Positions 1 through 8,339 of a stretch of DNA of 64,000 bases are shown here, piece after piece. A program made the position numbers and the translations under genes. Positions within the stretch are counted from its first letter, which is position 1; the number at the start of each line of letters is the position of its first letter. Origin of the DNA: an uncultured Selenomonadales bacterium (lineage in GTDB: Bacteria > Bacillota > Negativicutes > Selenomonadales > Selenomonadaceae). The stretch lies in NCBI GenBank assembly GCA_937877545.1, contig CALFJE010000100.1, forward strand, positions 1-64,000, in the 5' to 3' direction. The notes beneath the pieces were generated by a model. The model ran no database searches. It was given only the letters and a program-made list of their open reading frames with translations, and was not told where the DNA came from.

Positions 1-84
1 AAAGAAAGTAGCAAAGAAAGGGTGCCTCGCAGGGGCGCATTGGGCAACGACTAACCCGCGCCGCCCAACATTTTCAACTTGGTG

Positions 85-141
85 CCCGCAAAAAAACATC
101 CATGTTTTTGTTGCGGGGGAGCCGTCATCCATGACGGCTCC
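85..141. repeat. Two adjacent intergenic palindromes
   Basis: Two hairpins lie back to back. The first pairs CCCGCAAAAAAACA (85-98) with TGTTTTTGTTGCGGG (103-117), with one bulge. The second is a perfect 11-bp stem, GGAGCCGTCAT (118-128) with ATGACGGCTCC (131-141), and a 2-base loop. No clean T tract follows, so this is not an obvious terminator; a short interspersed palindromic element is an alternative. No gene is supported in 1-202. Confidence 0.6.
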
Positions 142-202
142 TAATTACGCGACGGATGTCAATTCAATCAAACTTAAAATTTTTTATAAAGGAGAGAACA
201 GA

Positions 203-775
203 ATGGCTGAAAGTATCCGAATCACGACGCCGTTCACCGAGGAGATGTCGCGCAAGCTCAAGGCGGGCGACAGCGTCCTCATTACCGGCACGATTATCAG
301 CGCACGCGACGCCGCCCATAAAGTCATGACGGAGGCTCTGGCTCGCGGCGAAAAATTGCCCGTCGATTGGACGAATCAAATCGTCTACTACCTCGGACCT
401 ACGCCCGCCAAACCCGGCGACCCTATCGGCTCGTGCGGACCGACCACTTCGGGCAGAATGGACGCTTATACTCCCACCATGCTTGACCAAGGTATCAAAG
501 GCATGGTCGGCAAAGGCTCGCGCACCAAAGAGGTCGTCGACGCCATGAAGAAAAACGGTGCGACTTACTTTGCGGCTGTCGGCGGCGCGGCGGCTCTTAT
601 CGCCAAATCCGTTAAAAGCTACACCGTGCTTGCCTATCCCGAACTCGGTCCGGAGGCTGTGGCGGCTCTTGAGGTCGTCGACTTCCCCGCGATTGTCGTT
701 ATCGACTGCGAGGGCAATAACTTCTACGAAATCGGGCAAAAGGATTATCGCCACTTCGACATCAATAAAATCTAG
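203..775 (+). CDS. fumB: Fumarate hydratase, Fe-S class I, beta subunit
   Basis: This is the C-terminal (beta) half of the two-subunit class I fumarase, which interconverts fumarate and malate in the cytoplasm. The 190-residue protein carries family landmarks GPTTSGRM, KGMVGKG and GGAAAL. I chose the ATG at 203, preceded by AAGGAG at about 189, over an upstream ATG at 131 that would add an unrelated leader and sits inside a palindrome. The alpha subunit that carries the 4Fe-4S cluster is presumably upstream of the window. The neighbour is sdhCAB, so the product feeds fumarate reduction or succinate oxidation. The symbol follows usage for two-subunit enzymes and should not be confused with E. 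coli FumB. Confidence 0.9.
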   Translation: MAESIRITTPFTEEMSRKLKAGDSVLITGTIISARDAAHKVMTEALARGEKLPVDWTNQIVYYLGPTPAKPGDPIGSCGPTTSGRMDAYTPTMLDQGIKGMVGKGSRTKEVVDAMKKNGATYFAAVGGAAALIAKSVKSYTVLAYPELGPEAVAALEVVDFPAIVVIDCEGNNFYEIGQKDYRHFDINKI

Positions 776-836
776 GGAGTAGGAATTAGGAAGCAGGGAC
801 TAGTTCCTGCTAATTCCTAATTCCTAATTCCTAATC
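776..836. repeat. Intergenic hairpin with TTCCTAA heptamer repeats
   Basis: Between fumB and sdhC, TAGGAATTAG followed by AGCAGGGA pairs imperfectly with TTCCTGCT followed by AATTCCTA. Tandem TTCCTAA heptamers follow (about 811-835). Related sequence occurs near 9430, 26243-26272 and 27786-27850, always between genes. The sdhC ribosome site AAGGAGG follows directly. Confidence 0.5.
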
Positions 837-852
837 AATCAAGGAGGTCACA

Positions 853-1476
853 ATGTTCCACACAACTTTTTACGTGCGGCGTCTGCACTCACTGTGCGGC
901 TTGCTCGTCTTGGGCATGGTGCTGTTCGAGCACATCTTTACAAACTCAATGGCGATTCTCGGTCCGCAAGGACTTAACACCGCACTCGAAATGATGGAGC
1001 TTATCCCCAAACCGATTTTCATGGGCTTGGAAGTCGGCGGCATCGCGGTTCCGCTCCTGTTCCACGGCATTTATGGTATCTACATTGCCCTGCAGGCGAA
1101 AAATAATCCCGGCAATTACGGCTACCTCCGTAACTGGAACTTCGCTTTGCAACGCTGGACTGCCTGGTTCCTCGTCGTATTCCTGATTTGGCACGTCGGC
1201 TATCTGCGCTTCTACGTCAAGGGCATTACCGGCACGCCCATCTCCTTTGAACTTTTGCAGAATCTCTTCCAAAATCCCGTCGTCGTCGTGCTCTATATCG
1301 TCGGCATGTTCGCGGCTATCTTCCACTTCTGCAACGGCATTACTACTTTCTGCATGACATGGGGCATCACCAAAGGTCCGCGTGCGCAAAAGGCTATCAG
1401 CCTCGTCAGCATGGGGCTTTGCGCGGCTATGTGCGCTATGACGCTCATCTTCATGGGCAGCTACTTCGTTTACTGA
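853..1476 (+). CDS. sdhC: Succinate dehydrogenase/fumarate reductase cytochrome b558 subunit
   Basis: This is the membrane anchor of complex II in the Bacillus/Wolinella b558 family, 207 residues with about five hydrophobic helices. Four histidines at residues 27, 71, 114 and 158 sit where this family binds two b-type hemes, allowing electron transfer across the membrane to or from menaquinone. An AAGGAGG site precedes the ATG. The gene is followed by sdhA and sdhB with short gaps, forming one operon. In this kind of anaerobe the complex probably works mainly as fumarate reductase; that direction is inferred from lifestyle, not from sequence. Confidence 0.93.
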   Translation: MFHTTFYVRRLHSLCGLLVLGMVLFEHIFTNSMAILGPQGLNTALEMMELIPKPIFMGLEVGGIAVPLLFHGIYGIYIALQAKNNPGNYGYLRNWNFALQRWTAWFLVVFLIWHVGYLRFYVKGITGTPISFELLQNLFQNPVVVVLYIVGMFAAIFHFCNGITTFCMTWGITKGPRAQKAISLVSMGLCAAMCAMTLIFMGSYFVY

Positions 1477-1494
1477 TAATCGGGAGATTTGGTT

Positions 1495-3306
1495 ATGGCT
1501 AAAGATATGAAGAAACGGACAATCATAATCGTGGGCGGCGGCATAAGCGGCTTGCTTGCCACGATTAAGGTTTGCGAAATGGGCGGCGAGGTCTTGCTGT
1601 TCAGCTACTGCCCCGTCAAGCGTTCGCACAGCCTTTGCGCCCAAGGCGGCATGAATGCTTGCATGGACACCAAGGGCGAACACGACAGCATTTATGAGCA
1701 CTTCGACGATACCGTCTACGGCGGCGACTTCCTTGCTGACCAGCTCGCCGTTAAAGGCATGGTTGAGGCGGCTCCCAAGCTGATTAAAATGCTCGACCGT
1801 ATGGGCGTCACATTTACGCGCACGCCCGAAGGTAACCTCGACTTGCGCAACTTCGGCGGGCAAAAAAATAAGCGCACCTGCTTCTCCGGCTCCACGACGG
1901 GTCAGCAAATCCTCTACGCCCTCGACGAGCAGGTTCGCCGCTGGGAAGTTAAAGGCTCCGTCAAAAAGTACGAGTTCTGGGAATTCATTAAGATTATCAA
2001 GAATCGCGAGGGCATTTGTCGCGGTATCGTCGCCCAAAGTATGAACACCATGGAAATTAAGGCGTTCGGCGCGGATACGGTCATTTTGGCGACGGGCGGT
2101 CCCGGTCAGGTGTTCGGACGTTGCACGGCGTCGACCATTTGTAACGGCTCGGCGGTCAGCGCGGTCTATCAGCAGGGCGCGGAGATTGCCAATCCCGAAT
2201 TCATACAAATTCACCCGACGGCTATCCCCGGCTCCGATAAAAACCGCTTGATGTCGGAGGCGTGTCGCGGCGAGGGCGGTCGTGTTTGGGTCTACAAGGA
2301 CGGCAAGCCCTGGTACTTCCTCGAAGAAATGTATCCCGCTTACGGCAACCTCGTTCCGCGTGACGTTGCCAGCCGCGCGATTTATAAAGTCTGCGTGCAT
2401 ATGGGCTTGGGCATTAACGGTGAGAATCGCGTTTACCTCGACCTGTCGCACATTGACGGCGATTATCTCCTGCGCAAGCTCGGCGGTATCTTGGAAATGT
2501 ATTCGGAATTCGTCGGGCAAGATCCGCGCAAAGTCCCCATGGAAATTTTCCCCAGCGTGCATTACTCAATGGGCGGCATTTGGGTTGACAGGCAACACTT
2601 TACGAATATTCCCGGCTTAATGGCGTCGGGCGAGTGCGATTATCAATATCACGGCGCGAATCGTCTTGGCGCGAATTCATTGCTCAGCGCGGCGTATTCG
2701 GGTACGGTTTCCGGTCCGGAGGCTATGAAGTGGGCTAGGTCTGGTAAAAACGGCTCCGAGTTAAGCTACGAGGAAATGGAGGCGGCGCGTGCCGAGGTTC
2801 AGCGCGAATACGATAAGATTTTGCAAATGAACGGTTCCGAAAATGCGCACAAGCTCCACCACGAAATGGGCGACCTCATGTATAAATACGTGGCGATTGA
2901 GCGCGATAACAACGGCTTGGACGCTTGCCTCGTTGAGCTTAAAAAATTACTCCGCCGTTGGGACGACATAGGCATTACCGACCGCGGACACGTAGCCAAT
3001 CAGGAGGCGATGTTCGTTCGTCAGTTGCGCAACATGATTCTCTACGCAATGGCTATCACGAAGGGTGCCCGTTGCCGCGACGAATCTCGCGGGGCGCACG
3101 CCAAAATCGTCCTCGAAAACGGCAAGCAGAAACACGACGCCGACGGCGAACTCGTCTTCATGGGGCGCGACGATAAAAATTTCATGTTCACGACGATTGT
3201 CAACTACGACACCAAAACCGAGGAGCCGATTGTCACCTATCGCGAATTCGACCACTCGCTGATTAAACCGCGTGCCCGCAACTACGCCGTCGCCAAGAAA
3301 GAGTAA
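1495..3306 (+). CDS. sdhA: Succinate dehydrogenase/fumarate reductase flavoprotein subunit
   Basis: This is the catalytic flavoprotein of complex II, 603 residues. The dinucleotide-binding GGGISG lies at residues 14-19. The HSLCAQGG motif contains the histidine that carries covalent FAD. The active-site stretch HPTAIPGS...RGEGGR binds the dicarboxylate. A TTG at 1489 is also in frame, but the GGGAG site at 1482-1486 is correctly spaced only for the ATG at 1495. The long leftward open frame across 946-2562 is a codon-bias shadow. SdhC precedes it and SdhB follows 13 bases after the stop. Confidence 0.95.
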   Translation: MAKDMKKRTIIIVGGGISGLLATIKVCEMGGEVLLFSYCPVKRSHSLCAQGGMNACMDTKGEHDSIYEHFDDTVYGGDFLADQLAVKGMVEAAPKLIKMLDRMGVTFTRTPEGNLDLRNFGGQKNKRTCFSGSTTGQQILYALDEQVRRWEVKGSVKKYEFWEFIKIIKNREGICRGIVAQSMNTMEIKAFGADTVILATGGPGQVFGRCTASTICNGSAVSAVYQQGAEIANPEFIQIHPTAIPGSDKNRLMSEACRGEGGRVWVYKDGKPWYFLEEMYPAYGNLVPRDVASRAIYKVCVHMGLGINGENRVYLDLSHIDGDYLLRKLGGILEMYSEFVGQDPRKVPMEIFPSVHYSMGGIWVDRQHFTNIPGLMASGECDYQYHGANRLGANSLLSAAYSGTVSGPEAMKWARSGKNGSELSYEEMEAARAEVQREYDKILQMNGSENAHKLHHEMGDLMYKYVAIERDNNGLDACLVELKKLLRRWDDIGITDRGHVANQEAMFVRQLRNMILYAMAITKGARCRDESRGAHAKIVLENGKQKHDADGELVFMGRDDKNFMFTTIVNYDTKTEEPIVTYREFDHSLIKPRARNYAVAKKE

Positions 3307-3319
3307 AGGAGCGTTAGCA

Positions 3320-4066
3320 ATGGCTGATAAAGTCAGATTCATAATAGAGCGGCAGGACGCGCCCGAAGGCAAGCCGTACACGCAGGAATTCGACGTGGAA
3401 TATCGCCCCGGCTTGAACGTCGTCGCCTCGCTCATGGAGATACAAAAAAATCCCGTCACCGTCGACGGCAAACGCGTGCCGCCTGTCGTGTGGGAATGCA
3501 ACTGTCTGGAAAAGGTCTGCGGCGCGTGCATGATGGTTATCAACGGCAAGGCTCAGCAAGCGTGTTGCGCCCTCGTCGACAACCTCACCAAGCCGATTAA
3601 GTTGCAACCTGCGCGGACGTTCCCCGTTATCCGCGACCTGCTGATTGACCGTTCGCGCATGTTCGAGGCTCTCAAGCGCATTCAAGGCTGGGTCGAACTG
3701 GACGGCTCGTGGGAAAACCGCGAAGCTCCGATTCAGAACCCCTACACCGCCCGCACCGCCTACGAAATTTCGCGTTGCATGACGTGCGGCTGTTGCTTGG
3801 AGGCTTGCCCGAACGTCGGACCGCAATCGGACTTCATCGGTCCCGCGCCCACCGTTCAGGCTTACCTGTTCAATCTGCACCCGCTCGGCAAGTTCGACGC
3901 GCCCAAACGTCTTAACGTGCTCATGGAAAAGGGCGGCATTACCAGTTGCGGCAACAGCCAAAACTGCGTCGAGGTTTGCCCCAAGTCGATTAAGTTGACG
4001 ACTTACCTCGCCCAGCTCAATCGCGACGTGAACATTCAAGCCTTGAAAAATATCTTCGACAACTAA
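3320..4066 (+). CDS. sdhB: Succinate dehydrogenase/fumarate reductase iron-sulfur subunit
   Basis: This subunit carries electrons between the flavin of SdhA and the hemes of SdhC. It has 248 residues. The N-terminal ferredoxin domain has the [2Fe-2S] cysteines C60, C62, C67, C70 and C82. The C-terminal part has CMTCGCCLEACP and CGNSQNCVEVCP, which hold the [4Fe-4S] and [3Fe-4S]-type clusters. I chose the ATG at 3320, behind AAAGGAG at 3305-3311, instead of an earlier start overlapping sdhA. A strong terminator follows, closing the operon. Confidence 0.95.
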   Translation: MADKVRFIIERQDAPEGKPYTQEFDVEYRPGLNVVASLMEIQKNPVTVDGKRVPPVVWECNCLEKVCGACMMVINGKAQQACCALVDNLTKPIKLQPARTFPVIRDLLIDRSRMFEALKRIQGWVELDGSWENREAPIQNPYTARTAYEISRCMTCGCCLEACPNVGPQSDFIGPAPTVQAYLFNLHPLGKFDAPKRLNVLMEKGGITSCGNSQNCVEVCPKSIKLTTYLAQLNRDVNIQALKNIFDN

Positions 4067-4077
4067 GCTAAAAATTT

Positions 4078-4116
4078 ATCGGAGCAATCGGCTAAGGTCG
4101 GTTGCCCCGATTTTTT
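4078..4116 (+). terminator. Rho-independent terminator after sdhB
   Basis: A 13-bp stem (4078-4090 with 4099-4111, one A-C mismatch and one wobble) is followed by a run of six T at 4111-4116. It ends the fum-sdhCAB unit. Confidence 0.85.
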
Positions 4117-4120
4117 GTGC

Positions 4121-4139
4121 TATAATGGCGGCAAGGAGG
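4121..4139 (+). promoter_or_regulatory. Compact -10 box and ribosome site for the ATP-grasp gene
   Basis: TATAAT at 4121-4126 is followed only 6 bases later by AAGGAGG at 4133-4139, so a transcript would start at or just before the ribosome site. The -35 is weak. The same arrangement with nearly the same bases recurs at 9509-9527. Confidence 0.6.
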
Positions 4140-4148
4140 TTGATTTAT

Positions 4149-5444
4149 TTGCATAAGAAAAAAGTATTGGTACACGGCACGGCGGACAGTCTGCAAAAAT
4201 TCTCCGAGGACGCCGTAATAAGCGATTTTGAAGTCGTTGCCGTCTTGAGCGAGGACGATATTTCCGTTGAGCTTGACGGCAAAGACTTGAATATTTTAAC
4301 GCCGCAAGCTCTGCCGAGTTTTGTTTACGATTTGATTGACGGAATTATTCTTACCGACCTCGCCGCAGACGACGGTATTATAAAATTTTTCCTCAATCAA
4401 GGCGTTGCACCGCGCAAGATTATTCCTTGGAATGACGACGCGGGCTGGGGCACGTTCAGCTTGCCGACAAAAGACGGCACGAACACGATTTATTTTTGCG
4501 GGCTGGAATTTCATATCCGCGACGAGGAAGGCGTTAAACTTTTCAATCAAACGCATTGGCGGCTTCAAAAGCAACGGCAGGTCAAGAATCTTCTGCCGCA
4601 AGATTACCCCGCGATTGTGGCGCAAGATTATCAACGTCGCACGGGCAAGCCGCTCGACCTCAATAATCCGCGCACGTTCACGGAAAAGTTGCAGTGGCTT
4701 AAGATTTATGACGCCACGCCGCTTAAGTCGCGCCTCGCCGATAAGTACCGCGTGCGTAACTGGGTTGCCGATAAAATCGGCGCGGAATATCTGATACCGC
4801 TTCTCGGTGTTTGGGACGACTTCGACGATATAGATTTTGACGACCTGCCCGACCAATTTGTTTTGAAGTGCAACCACGGCTCCGGCATGAACATTATCGT
4901 CCGCGATAAAGCCGCCTTCGACAGGCAAGCCGCCCGCGAAAAAATTAACGCCTGGCTTGCAACCGATTTCTCCGCTCTGTTCATTGAGCCGCACTACACC
5001 CGCATTAAACGTAAAATTATCGCGGAAAAATTCATGGCGAACGGCGATTTGCCCGACCTTATCGATTATAAATTCATGTGTTTTGACGGCAAAATTGTTT
5101 ACTGTCAATATCTGACTGACCGCTCAACCGAGTTAAAATTGAATTATTTTGACATACATTGGAAGCCAACCATTGTTGAGCGCAGTGACCACCCGCGCAG
5201 CGACCACCCCGAAAGGATTCGTCGTCCGAAAAATTTTGAGCTGATGAAAACTCTTGCCGCCAAACTCGCGGAAGGCTTTGCTTTTGTGCGCGTGGACTTC
5301 TACGAGATTGACGGGCGGGTTTACTTCGGGGAAATGACGTTCACGCCCGGCGCGGGCAATTTCCATTACAACTCCGCCGGTACCGACGAATACCTTGGCG
5401 GCATTTTGAAGTTGCCCAAAGCTTCAGCTCCGCCTCAGCTTTGA
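4149..5444 (+). CDS. TupA-like ATP-grasp protein (polysaccharide-type)
   Basis: The C-terminal part, from about residue 150, matches the TupA-like ATP-grasp family. It has TFTEKLQWLK, then LADKYRVRNWV, LKCNHGSGMN, a DYKFMCFDGK stretch and a FGEMTFTPGAG metal-site-like end. These proteins sit in surface-polysaccharide clusters, where they are thought to add amino-acid-like or glycosyl groups. The first 110 residues form a separate Rossmann-like domain (KKVLVHG...) whose role I do not recognise. The start is TTG at 4149, 9 bases after AAGGAGG; no ATG fits. It ends 4 bases from the convergent truB stop. The substrate is unknown. Confidence 0.7.
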   Translation: MHKKKVLVHGTADSLQKFSEDAVISDFEVVAVLSEDDISVELDGKDLNILTPQALPSFVYDLIDGIILTDLAADDGIIKFFLNQGVAPRKIIPWNDDAGWGTFSLPTKDGTNTIYFCGLEFHIRDEEGVKLFNQTHWRLQKQRQVKNLLPQDYPAIVAQDYQRRTGKPLDLNNPRTFTEKLQWLKIYDATPLKSRLADKYRVRNWVADKIGAEYLIPLLGVWDDFDDIDFDDLPDQFVLKCNHGSGMNIIVRDKAAFDRQAAREKINAWLATDFSALFIEPHYTRIKRKIIAEKFMANGDLPDLIDYKFMCFDGKIVYCQYLTDRSTELKLNYFDIHWKPTIVERSDHPRSDHPERIRRPKNFELMKTLAAKLAEGFAFVRVDFYEIDGRVYFGEMTFTPGAGNFHYNSAGTDEYLGGILKLPKASAPPQL

Positions 5445-5448
5445 TGAT

Positions 5449-6300
5449 TCATAAAATCTTCGACGACCTCAGCTCGCCGCGTTCAATCCGCCCGACACCC
5501 AAGAATTTGCCAACCGCGCAGATTCGCAACGCCGTCGCGTCAGGCTCGTGTACCGTCGTGGGCAACCCGTTCAGAAAGGCGCGAACCCTATGCTCGGCAA
5601 GCTCGAACGTCGGCAGCTGTCGCAAACAATCTTCAATCGGCAGGAGACAATCCGCGCCGATTTTTTTTATATAGTCGAACGTCAACGCGTCGCCAAGCTT
5701 GAAGTCGCCGACACGAAGCCGCACCAAACTTTTAAGCGTCGCGGGCAAGCCGAGCCTCGCGCCCAAATCCGTCGCCAAACTCCGAATGTAAGTGCCCTTG
5801 CCGCAATCAACCTCAATCGTCGCGGAGTGTTCGCTCAGCCCCGCAAGCTCCAGCCGATAAATTTTTACCAATCTGCGCGGCATCTCAAAATCCGCGTCGT
5901 GCCGAGCCAAGTCGTAAGCCTTGCGCCCGTGAATTTTTATCGCGGAAAATTTGGGCGGCGTCTGCTCAATCTCCCCGATAAAATTTTTCAGCGCGGCGTT
6001 AATGGCGTCAGCAGTCGGCATAACGAAATCTGCGCGGGCAATGACTTCGCCGTCAAGGTCGCCGCTGTCGGTCGCCACGCCAAACAAAATCTCTGCGCGA
6101 TAAGATTTGTCGCAATCGGCAAGGTACTCGATAAACTTCGTTGCCCGCCCAATCGCAATGGGTAAAACGCCGCAAGCCGCAGGGTCAAGCGTGCCCGCGT
6201 GCCCGACCTTGCGCACAGAAAAAATCCTCCGCACATGATTAACCGCGTCGTGGCTCGTCATGCCCGAAGGCTTGTTAAGATTTATAAATCCGTCGCTCAT
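5449..6300 (-). CDS. truB: tRNA pseudouridine(55) synthase
   Basis: This enzyme makes pseudouridine 55 in the T loop of tRNAs. The 283-residue protein has the family start GFINLNKPSGMTSHD and the catalytic aspartate in GTLDPAACGVLP. I chose the ATG at 6300 because the protein then begins at the conserved region and overlaps the nrnA stop in an ATGA arrangement, indicating translational coupling. It is the last gene of the leftward unit rbfA-nrnA-truB, a common Firmicute order. Three copies of the AATCTGCGCGG word lie in it. Confidence 0.95.
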   Translation of the reverse strand: MSDGFINLNKPSGMTSHDAVNHVRRIFSVRKVGHAGTLDPAACGVLPIAIGRATKFIEYLADCDKSYRAEILFGVATDSGDLDGEVIARADFVMPTADAINAALKNFIGEIEQTPPKFSAIKIHGRKAYDLARHDADFEMPRRLVKIYRLELAGLSEHSATIEVDCGKGTYIRSLATDLGARLGLPATLKSLVRLRVGDFKLGDALTFDYIKKIGADCLLPIEDCLRQLPTFELAEHRVRAFLNGLPTTVHEPDATALRICAVGKFLGVGRIERGELRSSKIL

Positions 6301-7235
6301 AGTGCCTCGCCTATCGCCGCTACCAAAAGCCGTTCCGCCTCCGCAAGCGTCGTTTTGAGCGTGCAACCCGCCGCCCGAAGGTGTCCGCCGCCGCCGAGTT
6401 TAGCCGCAATTTTCGACACGTCGACGCCCTTTGAACGCATACTCACGCGGCAAAAATTCGGAGCCTTTTCCGTTATCAGAAACGCCACGTCAACGGTATC
6501 GATAACGCGAATCTCGTCGATAAAGCCCTCGGTCGAGTCGAAGGTTTTGGCGGTCGCGTGGTCTATCGTCATGACCGCAACTTTGTCGCCGTAATACATC
6601 TTAAGCGAATTCAGCGCGGCGCGAAGCCCCATAACCTCCGCCAAAGATTTGCGCTCCAGCTCCTCGGAAATGAAATTCGGACTGACGCCGCAACGAATCA
6701 GCTCGGAGGCGGCAAAAAGCGTTTCGGCGCGGGTGTTGGAAAATTGGAAGAAGCCGGTATCTGTGGCAAGCCCCGTGTACAGGCAGGTCGCAACGTCGGG
6801 CGTGATTGGCGCGTCGAGTTCGTCGGCAAGCTTGAAGACGATTTCGCAAGTCGCCGCCGCAGCAGGCTCCAAGTAAAGGTCGCCGTCGCCGCCCTTGTTC
6901 GTGACGTGGTGGTCGATGTTGAGAATCGGCGCGTCGGTCAGCTTGCGAACGTTGCCGATACGGTCGGTCGAGGTGTCGAGCACGAGCAACAAGTCGGCGT
7001 CGAACTTTTCCCCGTCTTTTGGACGACGAATCTCCTCGAAGTGCGGCAGGGCTTGCAGATTTTTGCGGGCAATGTCGTCGACATAAATCTGCGCGGTCTT
7101 GCCGATACTGCGGAGCATGAGCATAGCCGCCAGCGTGGAGCCTATGGCGTCGCCGTCGGGCTGAACGTGCGCGGTTATCAAAATTTTATCGGCGGCTTTA
7201 AGCCTGTTCGCCGCCTCCTTGAGCGTTATCAACAT
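6297..7235 (-). CDS. nrnA: DHH-family oligoribonuclease/pAp phosphatase
   Basis: NrnA degrades very short RNAs and dephosphorylates 3'-phosphoadenosine 5'-phosphate. The 312-residue protein has the DHH-family metal motifs AHVQPDGDAIGS, LVLDTSTDR and the DHH-type NIDHH, then the C-terminal DHHA1 motif GGGGHLRAAG. The ATG at 7235 gives the normal family start; upstream in-frame codons only extend into rbfA. It overlaps rbfA by 38 bases and truB by 4, so all three are translated together. Confidence 0.92.
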   Translation of the reverse strand: MLITLKEAANRLKAADKILITAHVQPDGDAIGSTLAAMLMLRSIGKTAQIYVDDIARKNLQALPHFEEIRRPKDGEKFDADLLLVLDTSTDRIGNVRKLTDAPILNIDHHVTNKGGDGDLYLEPAAAATCEIVFKLADELDAPITPDVATCLYTGLATDTGFFQFSNTRAETLFAASELIRCGVSPNFISEELERKSLAEVMGLRAALNSLKMYYGDKVAVMTIDHATAKTFDSTEGFIDEIRVIDTVDVAFLITEKAPNFCRVSMRSKGVDVSKIAAKLGGGGHLRAAGCTLKTTLAEAERLLVAAIGEAL

Positions 7236-7587
7236 TTTTGCGTTCCCCCTCCACTTGCAACAAGAGCTTTTGAATATGGTCGCCGTAGTCAAGCGACGTG
7301 TCGAGCGCGAAGGAAATTTCGGGCGTAAAGCGCAGGCGAACCCGTTGCCCGATTTCGCGGCGTATGAATCCGAGCGCACTGTTAAGCCCTTCGAGCGAAC
7401 TTTTAACCTGTTCGGCGTCACCCATTATGCTTACGTAAATTTTCGCCTCGCGCAGGTCGCCCGTCATTTCGACATCGGTCACCGTCACGAAGCCGATTCG
7501 CGGATCTTTCAGCTCCTTGAGGAGCATTTTGCTCATTTCCTGTTTGATTAGCTCTTGCAATTTTTCTATGCGCAGTTGTTTTGCCAT
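7198..7587 (-). CDS. rbfA: 30S ribosome-binding factor A
   Basis: RbfA helps mature the 16S rRNA 5' end in the small ribosomal subunit. The 129-residue protein has a KH-like fold region with KDPRIGFVTVTDVEMTGDL and SFALDTSLDYGDHI, typical of the family. The ATG at 7587 has an AGGAGGC ribosome site at about 7594-7600. The open frame continues upstream to 7833, but that extension overlaps the HNH gene and is not family-like. It is followed by nrnA. Confidence 0.93.
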   Translation of the reverse strand: MAKQLRIEKLQELIKQEMSKMLLKELKDPRIGFVTVTDVEMTGDLREAKIYVSIMGDAEQVKSSLEGLNSALGFIRREIGQRVRLRFTPEISFALDTSLDYGDHIQKLLLQVEGERKNVDNAQGGGEQA

Positions 7588-7598
7588 AATTAAGCCTC

Positions 7599-8339
7599 CT
7601 ACAAATGTTCGTTGAGTTGCAACGGCTCCTCGCGTCCGTTCGGGTACAGATAAAGCTTGCGTTGGCGGTCGAAGGTCGGCTCGGCGGCGTGAAGGATTCG
7701 GTGATGATTCGGGCAAACGATTATCAAGTTCGCCGCGTCGTTGTTCAAGCTTCGCGAAAACGGCTCGATATGGTGACACTCCGCCAAGTTCAAGCCGTAA
7801 AATTCGCCGACGTTGCGCCCGCAAATTTGGCAACGGTAGGCGTAATTGCGCTTAAGCTCCTCGCCGATTTGCCGATTGAGTTTGCGATACTTTGACAAGC
7901 CGAAACGCTCAACCAAGGCGGCTTGCGGGTCGGTCAGCGTCGACAAATCCAAAAGGTTTTCCATTGTCGATTCGTCGCAAGCAAGCTCCGGCTCCAGTCG
8001 AAAGGTATCTGCGCGGTCGGTCGGGTACAACGTGAAGAATTTTTGCCCCGCCGCGAACATGGCGCGAATCTTTTGGGCAATGGGCGCGGTCTTTGAGTAG
8101 AGTATCTGCCATTGCTCGGCATGATTCGGATTTTTGGCGCGGTCGAAGCCCGAACTGCTCAGCTTAACGGTAAAGTGTTCGCCGCCGAGGAAAATGCTAA
8201 TGGTGCGCTTTTCGCCGTGAGCAAGTTGCCCGTCGCGCAGATGATTCGCCAACGCCGCCTGCGCGGAGGTCGGGACAGCAAAGCCGCGTTCGAGCATGGA
8301 CTTATCAATCGCCCTGCCCAAAAGAAAATCTTTGCTCAT
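7599..8339 (-). CDS. HNH endonuclease domain protein
   Basis: The C-terminal 70 residues form an HNH nuclease: CQIC, then ECHHIEPFSRS, NLIIVCPNHHRILH, with the expected zinc-site cysteines and catalytic histidines. The N-terminal 170 residues are not recognised and may set DNA specificity. Its ATG overlaps the csaB stop as ATGA, and 11 bases separate it from rbfA. It therefore sits inside a housekeeping operon, an unusual place for a restriction-like nuclease. No methylase partner is adjacent. Function in defence or repair is inference. Confidence 0.75.
   Translation of the reverse strand: MSKDFLLGRAIDKSMLERGFAVPTSAQAALANHLRDGQLAHGEKRTISIFLGGEHFTVKLSSSGFDRAKNPNHAEQWQILYSKTAPIAQKIRAMFAAGQKFFTLYPTDRADTFRLEPELACDESTMENLLDLSTLTDPQAALVERFGLSKYRKLNRQIGEELKRNYAYRCQICGRNVGEFYGLNLAECHHIEPFSRSLNNDAANLIIVCPNHHRILHAAEPTFDRQRKLYLYPNGREEPLQLNEHL

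Noticed and set aside
946..2562. 538-codon open frame on the minus strand over sdhC and sdhA
   Set aside because: It is antisense to two clearly conserved genes and its product has no recognisable domains. It reflects the high-GC codon bias.
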